Notes: generated by a model from the sequence alone, not told the origin. A stretch of 61,723 nucleotides of DNA from UMGS1696 sp964621755 (GCA_964621755.1 CAZUPI010000016.1:1-61723), one strand, 5' to 3'; shown: positions 26,794 through 36,207, counted from the stretch's first letter. Translations and numbers: made by a program.

Positions 26794-26823
26794 AAAAAGG
26801 GCAGTCTTGCAAAAGACCGCCCT
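26794..26823. terminator. Bidirectional terminator downstream of typA
   Basis: AGGGCAGTCTT (26798-26808) and AAGACCGCCCT (26813-26823) form a stem with one mismatch. On the minus strand it is followed by TTTTTGATGTTTTT, fitting the end of typA. Confidence 0.8.
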
Positions 26824-26869
26824 GGCATTTTTATCTGTTTTTGCGTATAAATAAAGCTTTTTGAAAACC

Positions 26870-28696
26870 TTATTTTTTGAGTCTTGCTTCCGCTTTCAGT
26901 CTGTTTTCCGTATTCAGAATCTTCTTGCGGAGACGGATGGACTTCGGTGTTACTTCAATCAGCTCGTCCTCTCCAATGAATTCGATTGCCTGTTCGAGCG
27001 AGAAAATCTTCGGGGGAACAAGACGGAGCGCTTCGTCCGCACCGGCGGAGCGGATAGAGGTCAAATGCTTCTTCTTACAGACATTTACCGCAATGTCAAT
27101 GTTCTTTGGGCATTCGCCGACCAACATTCCTTCGTAAACTGGCGTCTGTACCCCAATGAACATAATTCCTCTATCCTGTGCATTAAACAGACCGTATGAG
27201 GTTGCTTCCCCGTCCTCACTTGCTACAAGAGAACCTGTGTACCGCGTCGTAATTTCTCCCTTGTATGGCTGATATCCGTCAAAGATGGTGTTCAGAATTC
27301 CCTCTCCGCGCGTATCGGTGAGGAACTCGCTCCTGTAGCCAAACAGACAGCGCGACGGAATCGAATATTCTATTTTCATCCGCTCACCATGCTTGTTCAT
27401 CTCAAGCAGTTCGCCCTTGCGGATGCCGAGCTTTTCCACAACTGCTCCAACGTATTCGTCAGGTACGTCGATTGTCACCCGTTCCATCGGCTCGCACTTT
27501 TTACCGTCGATTTCTTTATACAGCACTTTCGGATTCGAGCAGCAGAGCTCATATCCCTCGCGGCGCATCGTTTCGATGAGAATGGAGAGGTGCATTTCAC
27601 CACGTCCCGCAACTTTGAAGCTGTCGGTCGTGTCACCGTCGGCCACACGCAGTGAAACATCTTTCAGCGTTTCCTTGTATAGGCGCTCGCGAATCTGACG
27701 GGACGTCACAAACTTGCCCTCGCGTCCTGCAAACGGACTGTCGTTTACTTGGAACGTCATTTCCATCGTCGGTTCGCTGACTTTCACAAACTCAAGCGGC
27801 GTCGGGTCCAGAGGGGAAACAATCGTGTCACCGATTGTGATATCCTCCGCACCGCTGAAACATACGATGTCACCCATAGAGGCCTCGGTAACCGGCTTGC
27901 GGGCCAGACCTTCAATGGTATAAAGCGAAACAATTTTTGTCTTTTTCGGAGGGGCGTCCGGCGTATGATAGTTTACAATGACTGCTTCTTCACCCTGATG
28001 AACCGTTCCGCGCTCAATGCGCCCGATACCGATTCTGCCGACATAATCGTTGTAGTCGATAGAGGAAACCAGCAGCTGGAGCGGTCCGTCAATCTCTCCC
28101 TCTGGAGCGGGGATATAGTCAATAATCGTATCAAACAGCGGGTCGAGATTTATCCCCTCATCGTATGGCGTGAGAGATGCCGTACCGGCTCTGCCGCTGC
28201 AAAAGAGCATGGGAGAATCCAGCTGTTCATCTGTCGCGTCAAGTTCAAGGAGAAGTTCAAGAACCTCATCCGGAACTTCATCAAGACGCGCGTCGGGACG
28301 GTCGATTTTATTTACCACAACAATAACACGGTGTCCAAGTTCCATCGCGCGCTTCAGCACGAAACGTGTCTGCGGCATTGGTCCTTCTGCCGCGTCCACA
28401 AGCAGGATAACACCGTTTACCATTTTGAGAATTCGCTCAACTTCGCCGCCGAAATCCGCGTGCCCGGGCGTGTCAACAATATTGATTTTTATTCCGTTTC
28501 TGACCACAGACGTATTTTTCGCAAGAATAGTGATGCCACGCTCCCGTTCGAGGTCTCCGGAGTCCATAACACGCTCCCGGACGACCTGATTTTCATGATA
28601 CGTGTCGCACTGTTTCAGCATCTGGTCAACAAGTGTAGTCTTACCATGGTCAACATGCGCAATAATCGCAACATTACGAAGGTCTTCTCTAATCAA
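26870..28696 (-). CDS. typA: Translational GTPase TypA/BipA
   Basis: 608 residues, full length. G1 motif A-H-V-D-H-G-K-T-T, G2 R-G-I-T-I, G3 D-T-P-G-H-A-D-F, G4 N-K-I-D-R. Domains II, III, V and the BipA-specific C-terminus (ending L-R-K-K-I-L-N-T-E-N-R) are all present. It is a ribosome-associated GTPase used under stress and in 50S assembly (family knowledge). A TGATATAAT extended -10 lies upstream near 28785 on its strand. A strong terminator follows. Confidence 0.97.
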   Translation of the reverse strand: MIREDLRNVAIIAHVDHGKTTLVDQMLKQCDTYHENQVVRERVMDSGDLERERGITILAKNTSVVRNGIKINIVDTPGHADFGGEVERILKMVNGVILLVDAAEGPMPQTRFVLKRAMELGHRVIVVVNKIDRPDARLDEVPDEVLELLLELDATDEQLDSPMLFCSGRAGTASLTPYDEGINLDPLFDTIIDYIPAPEGEIDGPLQLLVSSIDYNDYVGRIGIGRIERGTVHQGEEAVIVNYHTPDAPPKKTKIVSLYTIEGLARKPVTEASMGDIVCFSGAEDITIGDTIVSPLDPTPLEFVKVSEPTMEMTFQVNDSPFAGREGKFVTSRQIRERLYKETLKDVSLRVADGDTTDSFKVAGRGEMHLSILIETMRREGYELCCSNPKVLYKEIDGKKCEPMERVTIDVPDEYVGAVVEKLGIRKGELLEMNKHGERMKIEYSIPSRCLFGYRSEFLTDTRGEGILNTIFDGYQPYKGEITTRYTGSLVASEDGEATSYGLFNAQDRGIMFIGVQTPVYEGMLVGECPKNIDIAVNVCKKKHLTSIRSAGADEALRLVPPKIFSLEQAIEFIGEDELIEVTPKSIRLRKKILNTENRLKAEARLKK

Positions 28697-28888
28697 AGCA
28701 GCCAGCTTCCTTTCAATTTATATTAACGTTTGTGTGGGAACTGTCTCCCACAAATGTCACCTTACTCAATAACTTATAAATTATATCACACAGATGCGAA
28801 AAAATAAAGAATTGTAATGTAAAAAAATGAATTTCAGCGATTTAGACTTGATTGAGTGAGAATAAAGGGGGGATTTCGTGCAAAGTAT

Positions 28889-31441
28889 TTACTTGGTAGC
28901 TGTCCAGAATTCTTTCAGTATGGAACGCATCGATAACGGGTCACCGGTATATTTCATATGGCGCCAATGTTTGGGGAAGAGACGCTTCATAGAGGGGTCG
29001 CCAAGGCGGTCGTCAATCAGAAGAACGATACCGCGGTCGCTTTCTGAGCGGATAACGCGTCCCGCCGCCTGTAAGACTTTGTTCATTCCCGGACAGATAT
29101 AGGCAAAATCGCGGCCGCGCTCCGTCTTTTCATCGTAGTAGGCTGCCATGATGTTTCGCTCTGCCGAAAGCTGCGGCATTCCCGTTCCTATGATGATAGC
29201 TCCAATCAGGCTTTCGCCCGCTAGGTCAATGCCTTCCGAGAACATCCCACCGAGTACGCAGAAACCGACTACCCACTCATTCACACGTTTGTGAAAAACC
29301 TCAATGAAGCGTTCCCGTTCGCGGTAGCTCATCCCCTGACGCTGCATCACAATCGTACATTCCGGCATCGCTTGCGCGAACAGACGGCATACTCGTTTCA
29401 TATAATCGTAGGAGGGGAAGTATACCAGATAATTCCCGCGCCGTGCCGACGCCGCTTCCGCGATGACCTCCGCACATTCCTCAGCAGTTCCTTTCCGGTC
29501 GGCAAACCGCGTGCTTATTGAGTCATATGCTATCAAACAGAGATTGTCTCGCGCATAAGGAGATTCCAGCTCCAGCGTAACCGCGTGTTTTAGTCCCGTC
29601 ACTTCCACGAAATATTCCATCGGCGACAGCGTGGCCGAAAACATCACCACCGAACGGGCTACTTTGGTCATCGCTTGTATCATCCCCGAGGGGTCAAGAC
29701 ACAAAAGTTCTGCTGTGATATGATTGCCTTTGCGCGAGGCAAAAAATCGGAATCCCTTGTCAAAAAATCTTGCAGCAAATACAAGTTTTGAAATCTTGGT
29801 GTAATATTCGCTCAGGACTTCTGCGGAATCCTCTCCGTCGCGAATGTATCGTCCCATCAGCTTGGCAAGTTCCGCAGCGGATTTCACGAGCCCATCCGGT
29901 ACCCGCGAAGATTCGTAAAATCCACCTGAAACTTCTCCCTCATCCGTCTGGCGGACATATTCGTTCTCCACACAGACGCTCGCGAGCTCATCCATCGCAT
30001 CACATAGCCCGTTCGCGGCTGCCTGAAACTCCGCATCCTCAAGAAAGTATGTGTCCGACAAGTCTGCAATTTCCCTTACCAGCGCAGATGTGACTGTTGC
30101 GGAATATGTGTTCCGCGTGCGGTCGGGAAGGTTGTGCGCCTCATCGAACAAAAATACATACTTTTCCTCCGCGCACCGCTTGACATCCTTGAAATATCTC
30201 TTGAACCGGATGTTGTCGTCAATCACGTAGTTGTAGTCGCACACCAACATGGTACAGTATTCCGATAAATCGAGGGAAAGCTCATATGGACAGATATTGT
30301 ATTCGTCCGCAGTTTTTCGTACCCGCGCGGCAGTATAGATTCCATCCGCTGACTTCAGAAGGGCAGTCAGCGCGGCAAGCTGTCGTTCGCGGTATGAAAC
30401 GGAGCTCTTTCCTAACGCTTCCGGAATGCTGTCGACCTTTTCGCAAAATCGACATTTCAGACGCAGATTCAGCTCCGGCGCAGTTTTCTTATAGGGGCAG
30501 ACTTGTTCTTTCGCCTGAATCATCACGGCACGGAAATGAGGCGCGTGTTTCACGATTTCGCGTGCGGCATCCAACGCGGCGATTCCCGTGACGTTTTTTG
30601 CCGTAAAGTAAAATATCCGGTCGATTTTGCCTGCGCCAACTGCTTTGACCGCCGGAAAGACGGATGAGATTGTTTTTCCAATTCCAGTCGGCGCGGACAC
30701 CAGCAGAGATTTTCCGTGGACCATTGCACGGTATGCCTCTTTCACAAAGTCCGCCTGCCCGTCGCGGATACTGCGATACGGAAACGGCATCTTTTTCACT
30801 TCGTCTGGGAAAACGCTGTACCGCGCCGCCGCGATTTGGATAAATCCGGCGGCGCGCTCGACCAGCGCGTCGAACATACGAAGCAGCGCGATTTTTGAGA
30901 AGCGCGCAGTAAACACCGTTTTGCTTCCGTTTGACCGTTTCAGATAGGTCAGCTTCACCTGCACCTCCGACAGTCCTGCAGACTCGGCAAGCATACAGGC
31001 ATACAGGGTAGCCTGTGCGAAGTGTGCCGGATCGGAAAATGGGGAGAGAGAGACATCCATATACCCGACGGTCTTGATTTCTTCCACTGTATGAATATCA
31101 CCGTCGCAGGATATAATATCAGCAAAGCCCTGTACGGTCACAGTGATTCCGCCGACCGCGGTCGTTTTTTCAAGGGGGACTTCCGTTTGCACGGACGCTG
31201 TGTTCTGCTCATACGACTGCATTTTTACTGCGTCTGTTTCAACGACATTGTGCATGGCGGTTCCGTGGCGCATGGGTGCGAGTCCTGACTCGTCTGTATA
31301 GTCGTATGTATCGGGGGTTACGACCGTTTTTGTAAAACCATATTTTTTCATTAAGATGCCGGGATTTTCGCGTTGAAAAGCATAAGAGGACAGTTCTGTG
31401 ACTGTCACAAGCATTGTATTCGCATCGCGGTCGAATTTCAT
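28889..31441 (-). CDS. PD-(D/E)XK nuclease / Rad3-DinG-type DNA helicase fusion
   Basis: 850 residues. The first ~200 look like a PD-(D/E)XK nuclease (V-Q-G-F-A-D-I-I followed by E-E-I-K-T). The helicase part has Walker A S-A-P-T-G-I-G-K-T, four cysteines in V-C-P-Y, K-C-R-F-C and I-C-P-Y that should hold a 4Fe-4S cluster, the D-E-A-H-N box, S-A-T-L-S-P and a late Q-A-A-G-R-V-I-R motif VI. This is an XPD/DinG-like 5'-3' DNA helicase, probably for repair. GGAGG precedes the ATG. It is divergent from the zinc-protein gene across a short promoter region. Confidence 0.9.
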   Translation of the reverse strand: MKFDRDANTMLVTVTELSSYAFQRENPGILMKKYGFTKTVVTPDTYDYTDESGLAPMRHGTAMHNVVETDAVKMQSYEQNTASVQTEVPLEKTTAVGGITVTVQGFADIISCDGDIHTVEEIKTVGYMDVSLSPFSDPAHFAQATLYACMLAESAGLSEVQVKLTYLKRSNGSKTVFTARFSKIALLRMFDALVERAAGFIQIAAARYSVFPDEVKKMPFPYRSIRDGQADFVKEAYRAMVHGKSLLVSAPTGIGKTISSVFPAVKAVGAGKIDRIFYFTAKNVTGIAALDAAREIVKHAPHFRAVMIQAKEQVCPYKKTAPELNLRLKCRFCEKVDSIPEALGKSSVSYRERQLAALTALLKSADGIYTAARVRKTADEYNICPYELSLDLSEYCTMLVCDYNYVIDDNIRFKRYFKDVKRCAEEKYVFLFDEAHNLPDRTRNTYSATVTSALVREIADLSDTYFLEDAEFQAAANGLCDAMDELASVCVENEYVRQTDEGEVSGGFYESSRVPDGLVKSAAELAKLMGRYIRDGEDSAEVLSEYYTKISKLVFAARFFDKGFRFFASRKGNHITAELLCLDPSGMIQAMTKVARSVVMFSATLSPMEYFVEVTGLKHAVTLELESPYARDNLCLIAYDSISTRFADRKGTAEECAEVIAEAASARRGNYLVYFPSYDYMKRVCRLFAQAMPECTIVMQRQGMSYRERERFIEVFHKRVNEWVVGFCVLGGMFSEGIDLAGESLIGAIIIGTGMPQLSAERNIMAAYYDEKTERGRDFAYICPGMNKVLQAAGRVIRSESDRGIVLLIDDRLGDPSMKRLFPKHWRHMKYTGDPLSMRSILKEFWTATK

Positions 31442-31474
31442 GGAAAACCTCCGGCAATAAAACTTTCATTCGAT

Positions 31475-31503
31475 AGTATAACATAAAAAGCGCGTTAAAT
31501 CAA
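31475..31503 (-). promoter_or_regulatory. Promoter of the nuclease-helicase gene
   Basis: On the minus strand: TTGATT (31503-31498), 17-base spacer, TATACT (31480-31475), 34 bases before the start codon. Confidence 0.75.
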
Positions 31504-31532
31504 CACGAATTGCGGCATTTGATTTTTGGGTG

Positions 31533-31544
31533 TTGCACGTGCAA
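31533..31544. promoter_or_regulatory. Perfect palindrome between divergent promoters (possible operator)
   Basis: TTGCACGTGCAA is an exact 12-bp palindrome midway between the helicase promoter and the promoter of the 31663 gene. A dimeric regulator could bind here; no candidate regulator is encoded nearby. Confidence 0.35.
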
Positions 31545-31586
31545 TAAAAAATAAATATCATTGCCACGCAGTCTGCATACAAAATC

Positions 31587-31615
31587 TTGCAATTTCAGAC
31601 ATACAGTGATATAAT
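31587..31615 (+). promoter_or_regulatory. Promoter of the zinc-ribbon protein gene
   Basis: TTGCAA (31587-31592), 17-base spacer, perfect TATAAT (31610-31615). Confidence 0.72.
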
Positions 31616-31662
31616 ATTCCATAATGATACAGATAATAATGATATAGATACGAGGTTTTAAC

Positions 31663-32310
31663 ATGGTACTCGATAAAAAGGAAACGACAGTGGCGTATCG
31701 CTGTCCGGAATGCGGTTCCAGCGTCATGAGTATGGTAGGCATTTTCGCGCTGACAGCAGATATGATACGGCTGAAATGCCCATGCGGCGGATCGCAGCTT
31801 GAAATCGTTTATACAAAGGACAAAAAGGTGCGGCTGAACGTTCCGTGCTTCCTGTGCCCAACGCCGCACAGCTATATGCTGTCCTCACAGATGTTTTTTG
31901 ACCGCGAACTGTTTGCACTGCCATGCAGTTATTCCGGCATCGACATCTGCTTCATCGGGCGGCAAGATAAAGTCTCAGAGGCGATGCAGGAATCGGAAAA
32001 AGAGCTTCTTCAGATGCTGGATGATGCGGACGTTGATATCGATACCCTTATGCACAGTGTGGAACATAACCAAAAGCCGGAGCTGAGCGACCCGCAGGTT
32101 CTCGATATCGTTATGTTTGTCATCCATGATTTGGCAGACGAAGGAAAAATCACGTGCAGCTGTCCGGACGGCGGCGATTACGAAGTGGAAATCGGCGACG
32201 ACCATCTCACTGTGAAATGCAAGCAGTGCGGCGACTCCCTTGATATTCCCACCAACAGCCTGACTGCCGCCAACGCTTTCCTCTCCTGTGAGCGGCTCGA
32301 CCTGAAGTAA
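31663..32310 (+). CDS. Uncharacterised Cys-rich (CpXC-like) protein
   Basis: 215 residues, no signal peptide. Cysteine pairs C-P-E-C-G (near 14), C-P-C-G (near 38), C-F-L-C (near 62) and C-K-Q-C-G (near 190) suggest at least two zinc ribbons; the N-terminal half resembles CpXC-type domains. The middle (about 105-150) is an acidic helix region. An ACGAGG ribosome site precedes the ATG. Divergent from the nuclease-helicase gene. Function unknown. Confidence 0.7.
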   Translation: MVLDKKETTVAYRCPECGSSVMSMVGIFALTADMIRLKCPCGGSQLEIVYTKDKKVRLNVPCFLCPTPHSYMLSSQMFFDRELFALPCSYSGIDICFIGRQDKVSEAMQESEKELLQMLDDADVDIDTLMHSVEHNQKPELSDPQVLDIVMFVIHDLADEGKITCSCPDGGDYEVEIGDDHLTVKCKQCGDSLDIPTNSLTAANAFLSCERLDLK

Positions 32311-32447
32311 AAAATTTCGCGGGGCTTGAAAATCATTCACGCAATATTTCGCAGACGCATACTATAATATCAGAGCGGTGCCAAAGAGCCGCTCGATAGA
32401 AAGAAACACGAATAAAAAAAATAGCCTATATGGCTTGGAGGTTTATC

Positions 32448-32546
32448 ATGGGATGCTTCTGCAACATTTTTGAAAATGACACCTTTATGTGGATTATTAT
32501 CCTCATTCTTCTTATTGCTATCCTCAACTGCTCCTGCTGCGGCTGA
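32448..32546 (+). CDS. 32-residue cysteine-rich single-pass membrane peptide
   Basis: M-G-C-F-C-N-I-F-E-N-D-T-F-M at the front, a hydrophobic run W-I-I-I-L-I-L-L-I-A-I-L, and a C-terminal N-C-S-C-C-G. Strong support comes from the ribosome site TTGGAGG seven bases before the ATG and from a perfect terminator 16 bases after the stop. It resembles the small Cys/hydrophobic peptides of spore-formers (YjcZ-like in layout), though the family cannot be fixed. Five cysteines in 32 residues could bind metal or form disulfides. Confidence 0.75.
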   Translation: MGCFCNIFENDTFMWIIILILLIAILNCSCCG

Positions 32547-32562
32547 ACCATACCAAATAGCT

Positions 32563-32600
32563 AAAACAGACGTGCCAAACATGGCACGTCTGTTTTATGT
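32563..32600 (+). terminator. Intrinsic terminator after the 32-aa gene
   Basis: AAAACAGACGTGCCA (32563-32577) and TGGCACGTCTGTTTT (32582-32596) form a perfect 15-bp stem. Confidence 0.93.
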
Positions 32601-32683
32601 TGTGACGTATAATAATAAAATAATGAGAAGCTCGTTTTTTGAAGTGGGATTTTAAATTGACGCAAACCGTGCAATTTAAAATT

Positions 32684-33190
32684 TTATTTTTCAATATCCA
32701 CCCACCGGAACTCTCCGTTTTCATAGAGCATCGCGCTGTGGGAACTTCCGTTTTTCGGGATTGAAGCGGAGCCCGGATTCAAGTACCGCACTCCATCTTT
32801 TATGAAGTCGTGCGGAACGTGTGTATGCCCTGTGAGGTAGATACTGCCCGCCGCCATCTTTGGTTCCTCACGATGGCCGTGAGACAGATACATTACCGTA
32901 TCTCCATCAAAGACTACCGCATAATCCGGCGTCACTGGAAAATCGAGCATGAGGGAATCCACCTCAGCTTCGCAGTTGCCGCGCACTGCGATGATGTTCG
33001 TCGCATACGTGTTCAGCAGAGCAGCCGTTTCCTTTGGAGAATAGTCACGCGGCAGGTCGTTGCGTGGCCCGTGATATAAAATATCACCGAGAAGCAGTAT
33101 TTTTGCCGCTTCCGATTTTTCAAATGCCTGCAGTGCCAGACGGGTGTAGTACGCCGATCCATGCAGGTCCGATACAATAAACAGCCTCAT
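32684..33190 (-). CDS. YfcE/MJ0936-family phosphodiesterase
   Basis: 168 residues. Calcineurin-like metal motifs: V-S-D-L-H-G (Asp/His), L-L-G-D-I-L-Y-H-G, V-R-G-N-C-E, S-H-G-H and T-G-H-T-H-V-P. The G-N-C-E in place of G-N-H-D is characteristic of this subfamily. It should be a manganese phosphodiesterase of unknown natural substrate. It starts five bases after the upstream TIM-barrel gene, so they form an operon; no strong ribosome site is visible, which fits coupling. Confidence 0.9.
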   Translation of the reverse strand: MRLFIVSDLHGSAYYTRLALQAFEKSEAAKILLLGDILYHGPRNDLPRDYSPKETAALLNTYATNIIAVRGNCEAEVDSLMLDFPVTPDYAVVFDGDTVMYLSHGHREEPKMAAGSIYLTGHTHVPHDFIKDGVRYLNPGSASIPKNGSSHSAMLYENGEFRWVDIEK

Positions 33191-33195
33191 ACCAA

Positions 33196-34056
33196 TCAGC
33201 CAAGATTGAATTTTGCAATCTTCTCACGCAGGAAGTTTACAGCAAGTTCAATATCAGCAACCGGATTTCCGCCAACTTCACGCTCAATTGTAAGGAATCC
33301 GTTGTATCCCGTCTCAGCCAGAGCAGGGAGATATACGTCAAAGTTTACGTCACCTTCGCCGAGAGGCAGTTCAAGATACTTGTGACCCATCTCAAGCAGT
33401 GCCTTGTGTTCCTTTGCTTCTTCGCCGATTTCAATTGCCGCGTCAATGCGCTTTTTCAGCATGATGCCATCCTTCGCGTGCGTATGAACAACGTACTTGC
33501 CTATGTACTTTAATGCGTTCTCCGGTCTGTCGTCAACGCACATCACAAGGTTTGCAGGGTCAAAGTTTACGCGAACGCCGCCTGCGCCGAGGGAATCCAG
33601 AAACTCGCCCAATACCTTGCCCGGCTCCGGACCTGTCTCAACTGCAAAGGCAGCCCCAACGGAATCCGCATATTCGGCAAGCTCGCGGCAGGCCTTCCGC
33701 ATAATTTCCTTTGTTTCGCACTCTTCTTCCGGGACTGTGCCGATGTGAGTTGTAACGACGTTGCATTCGAGCTTTTTCGCAAGATCGAGCACCCTTTTTG
33801 ACTTTTCAACATATACAGCATTCTCATCAGGATTCATGAATCCGTGACCAAAGTCGCCGCAAAGCGCGGAGAATACAAGCCCGTTCGACTTTACGATGTC
33901 AAGCGTCTCGCGAATTTTTTCCGCTGTCATGTTCTCAGGAGCCAGATCGCCATAAGTAGCGTACGCCTGAATGCCCTCGATACCAAGGGATGCCGCCTTT
34001 TCGACTCCGCCCTTAAATCCAAGGCGGAAAGACTCAACCATAGCGCCAATTTTCAT
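33196..34056 (-). CDS. Sugar phosphate isomerase/epimerase (TIM barrel)
   Basis: 286 residues. Xylose-isomerase-like barrel: V-V-T-T-H-I-G-T-V, A-V-E-T-G-P-E, V-N-F-D-P-A-N-L, V-V-H-T-H-A-K-D-G and a final T-I-E-R-E-V-G-G-N-P, supplying the metal-binding Glu, Asp, His, Glu set. AAAGGAG precedes the ATG. First gene of a pair with the phosphodiesterase. Substrate unknown, perhaps a hexose-phosphate or keto-inositol. Confidence 0.85.
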   Translation of the reverse strand: MKIGAMVESFRLGFKGGVEKAASLGIEGIQAYATYGDLAPENMTAEKIRETLDIVKSNGLVFSALCGDFGHGFMNPDENAVYVEKSKRVLDLAKKLECNVVTTHIGTVPEEECETKEIMRKACRELAEYADSVGAAFAVETGPEPGKVLGEFLDSLGAGGVRVNFDPANLVMCVDDRPENALKYIGKYVVHTHAKDGIMLKKRIDAAIEIGEEAKEHKALLEMGHKYLELPLGEGDVNFDVYLPALAETGYNGFLTIEREVGGNPVADIELAVNFLREKIAKFNLG

Positions 34057-34200
34057 TTTTTAAATCTCCTTTATGTATAAAGTATGGTTTAACACGATGA
34101 GAATACCTATATTTTGTCGCCCCGCACACCTTTCAAATAATTGTTCAAAAAAGGGTTTAGGCAGTGGGGATAGAATCTCCACGGAACACTCCCCTATACC

Positions 34201-35172
34201 TCACTTCAACCCCTGTCGGATTTTCTGTTCGCGGATGTCGAGACCACGGAAGTATAGGGGGATGTATTCGCCAAAGATGCGGCTGATGATACGGTCCGAG
34301 TAGCGCTTCCGAAGTTCGTTTTGGGGGAGATTGGTGTTGATGATAGTAGATTTGTGCATCATAATGCGGGTATTGATGATATTGTAAAGACAGGACAGCG
34401 TGAATTGATTCGAAATTTCGCAGCCGAGGTCGTCGATTATCAAAAGGTCGCATTCCGTATAGCGTTCCACATCGTCGCCGGACTCCGCGTTATAGCCGTT
34501 CCCACCGAACCGCCGCGCCTCAAAATCTCCGAACAGCTTGATTGCTGACTCGTAAACAACGTATGCTCCCTTTTCAATGATAACCTTTGCGACTGCGGAG
34601 GAAAGATGTGTCTTGCCGAGTCCGGTTGCACCGATGAATAAGAAGCTGTCCGAATGGTCCGGTACAAAGGTTCGCGCGAACTCCCAAAGACGGTTTGCAT
34701 TCTGCCGCATTATTATTTTATCATCTTTTTCGTAATAGTCAAGAGAAAATGTGTCAAAAGATTGCGTTTCCACCAAAGAATACAGTCCTGACGCTTCCAA
34801 AGAAGCAAGTACCAATTCCTTTTTCAGGCACTCGCAGATGTTTACATCCACATATCCCGTATCCGAGCACTTGGAACAGTAAAATTTAATGTCGCAGTAA
34901 TCCGCAGGATACCCCGCTGCCGCCAAAAGCTGCCGCTTGCGCTCGACAAGAGCCTCGTATTCTGCACGCACGGCCTCCAGCGACTTCCCGCCATCCTCCA
35001 GCGCGGCAGCCATAATCTTAACTCCGGTCTTCGACAGCATTTTATCAATTTCGCCAAACTCCGGTATCGCAGCTGAAACTTCCGCAACATGCCGCTCGTA
35101 CATTCCTATCGCATTCGACCTGTGCTCCGCTACCTTCTGTTTCGCGGCGCGAATGTTATCAACACGACTCAT
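34201..35172 (-). CDS. dnaI: DnaI/DnaC-type replicative helicase loader
   Basis: 323 residues from the ATG at 35170-35172, placed eight bases after AAGGA. The N-terminal region has cysteines F-Y-C-S-K-C-S-D-T-G and I-C-E-C that may bind zinc, as in DnaI. The AAA+ domain has Walker A G-A-T-G-L-G-K-T-H and Walker B L-L-I-I-D-D-L-G. Loads the DnaB-type helicase at replication start or restart. It directly follows the DnaD-domain gene, the usual Firmicutes pairing. Confidence 0.9.
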   Translation of the reverse strand: MSRVDNIRAAKQKVAEHRSNAIGMYERHVAEVSAAIPEFGEIDKMLSKTGVKIMAAALEDGGKSLEAVRAEYEALVERKRQLLAAAGYPADYCDIKFYCSKCSDTGYVDVNICECLKKELVLASLEASGLYSLVETQSFDTFSLDYYEKDDKIIMRQNANRLWEFARTFVPDHSDSFLFIGATGLGKTHLSSAVAKVIIEKGAYVVYESAIKLFGDFEARRFGGNGYNAESGDDVERYTECDLLIIDDLGCEISNQFTLSCLYNIINTRIMMHKSTIINTNLPQNELRKRYSDRIISRIFGEYIPLYFRGLDIREQKIRQGLK

Positions 35173-35238
35173 AATCCACATCCTTATTTGTAAGTTTTCA
35201 GTTTTGCCATCCCAAGCATCAGAAAACCACTATTAATT

Positions 35239-36207
35239 TTACTCACCGTACGACCGCTTCAGGGCCGCCTCAAAAAAGCTGTCGGTGGAGAAACTGGTGC
35301 CGGCGGGAACATCTTTGGTCTTGGAACGCTCCTCTTCGGCGGCTTCTACATCGGCGACCGTCTTGTAACCTGCCGCATACCAGTTTTCGAGAACCGCGTT
35401 GGCATAGTTGAGGGTCGGATCCTTCGTTTTTGCAACCGTAACCTCGTATGCGGCTTGTATCATTTCACGGGAGAAGTCGTATTTGACTGACCAGTTGGTG
35501 ATAAAGTCCCGCTCCTTCTTGATGAGCGTCCGCTTGCCGAGTCCGAACAGCTCCCGGACAAAGTATTCGAGAGACGAGCGGCGTTCGATGGCATTCAGTT
35601 CTTCCTCAAGTGCCGCATATGTGATGATATCGCGGTCGAAAAAATCAAGTGCCAGCTTTTCAATGTAGCGCACTGACTTCTTCTGCACGTTCACCGCATG
35701 TGAGCACAGAAGCAATATGTAGTCGTGCGGGAGAGACAAATGGTCCACAAGTCCTACGATTATCGCCGTTTCGGCTGTGTTGAAAATCTTGCCGAGTATC
35801 TGCTGGCAGGAGTCCAGCAGAGCAGAGCACCCAGCGGTTCTCTCTACAACAGATGCAACCTCATCTGAGGTGTAGTTGGGAAGTTCTGTGTTCTGTATCG
35901 TCCGCTTTTTGACCTGTTTGGCGTTGCCCGCCTCTGCTGCCGTCTGATTGATATTTGTCTTACTTGCCGCGTTCTCGCCGCCCTCAACGGCGAACGCGCC
36001 ATAGCTTTCCCAAGCAGCAATTGCACGCCGTACGGCGTTCTCTGTCATGTCCAGCCGTGCCGCAAGATCTGTGATGTTGAAATCCCGGTCGAGCATCACG
36101 GCGAGAAGAACGCGAAGTTCGTCAGGTGTAGCTGTGGATAACTTTTCCGAAACTATTTCTGAGGGGAGTGAAATAATTTCATGTTTGTATATAGGAATAA
36201 TTTTCAT
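35239..36207 (-). CDS. dnaD: DnaD-domain replication initiation protein
   Basis: About 322 residues from the ATG at 36205-36207 (M-K-I-I-P-I-Y-K). Upstream open frame (36208-36498) is A/T-rich and unlikely to be coding. An N-terminal winged-helix part (L-R-V-L-L-A-V-M-L..., A-A-R-L-D-M-T-E-N-A-V) is followed by a DnaD/DnaB2 domain with L-P-H-D-Y-I-L-L-L-C-S-H-A and a terminal Y-A-N-A-V-L-E-N-W-Y-A-A-G-Y motif. The ribosome site is weak. A DnaA-box-like TGTGGATAA occurs within the gene at 36133-36141. Confidence 0.85.
   Translation of the reverse strand: MKIIPIYKHEIISLPSEIVSEKLSTATPDELRVLLAVMLDRDFNITDLAARLDMTENAVRRAIAAWESYGAFAVEGGENAASKTNINQTAAEAGNAKQVKKRTIQNTELPNYTSDEVASVVERTAGCSALLDSCQQILGKIFNTAETAIIVGLVDHLSLPHDYILLLCSHAVNVQKKSVRYIEKLALDFFDRDIITYAALEEELNAIERRSSLEYFVRELFGLGKRTLIKKERDFITNWSVKYDFSREMIQAAYEVTVAKTKDPTLNYANAVLENWYAAGYKTVADVEAAEEERSKTKDVPAGTSFSTDSFFEAALKRSYGE

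Noticed and set aside
34120..34200. Another copy of the dispersed hairpin
   Set aside because: GTGGGGA/TCTCCAC pairs only briefly and lacks the CTTTTT core; too diverged to include.
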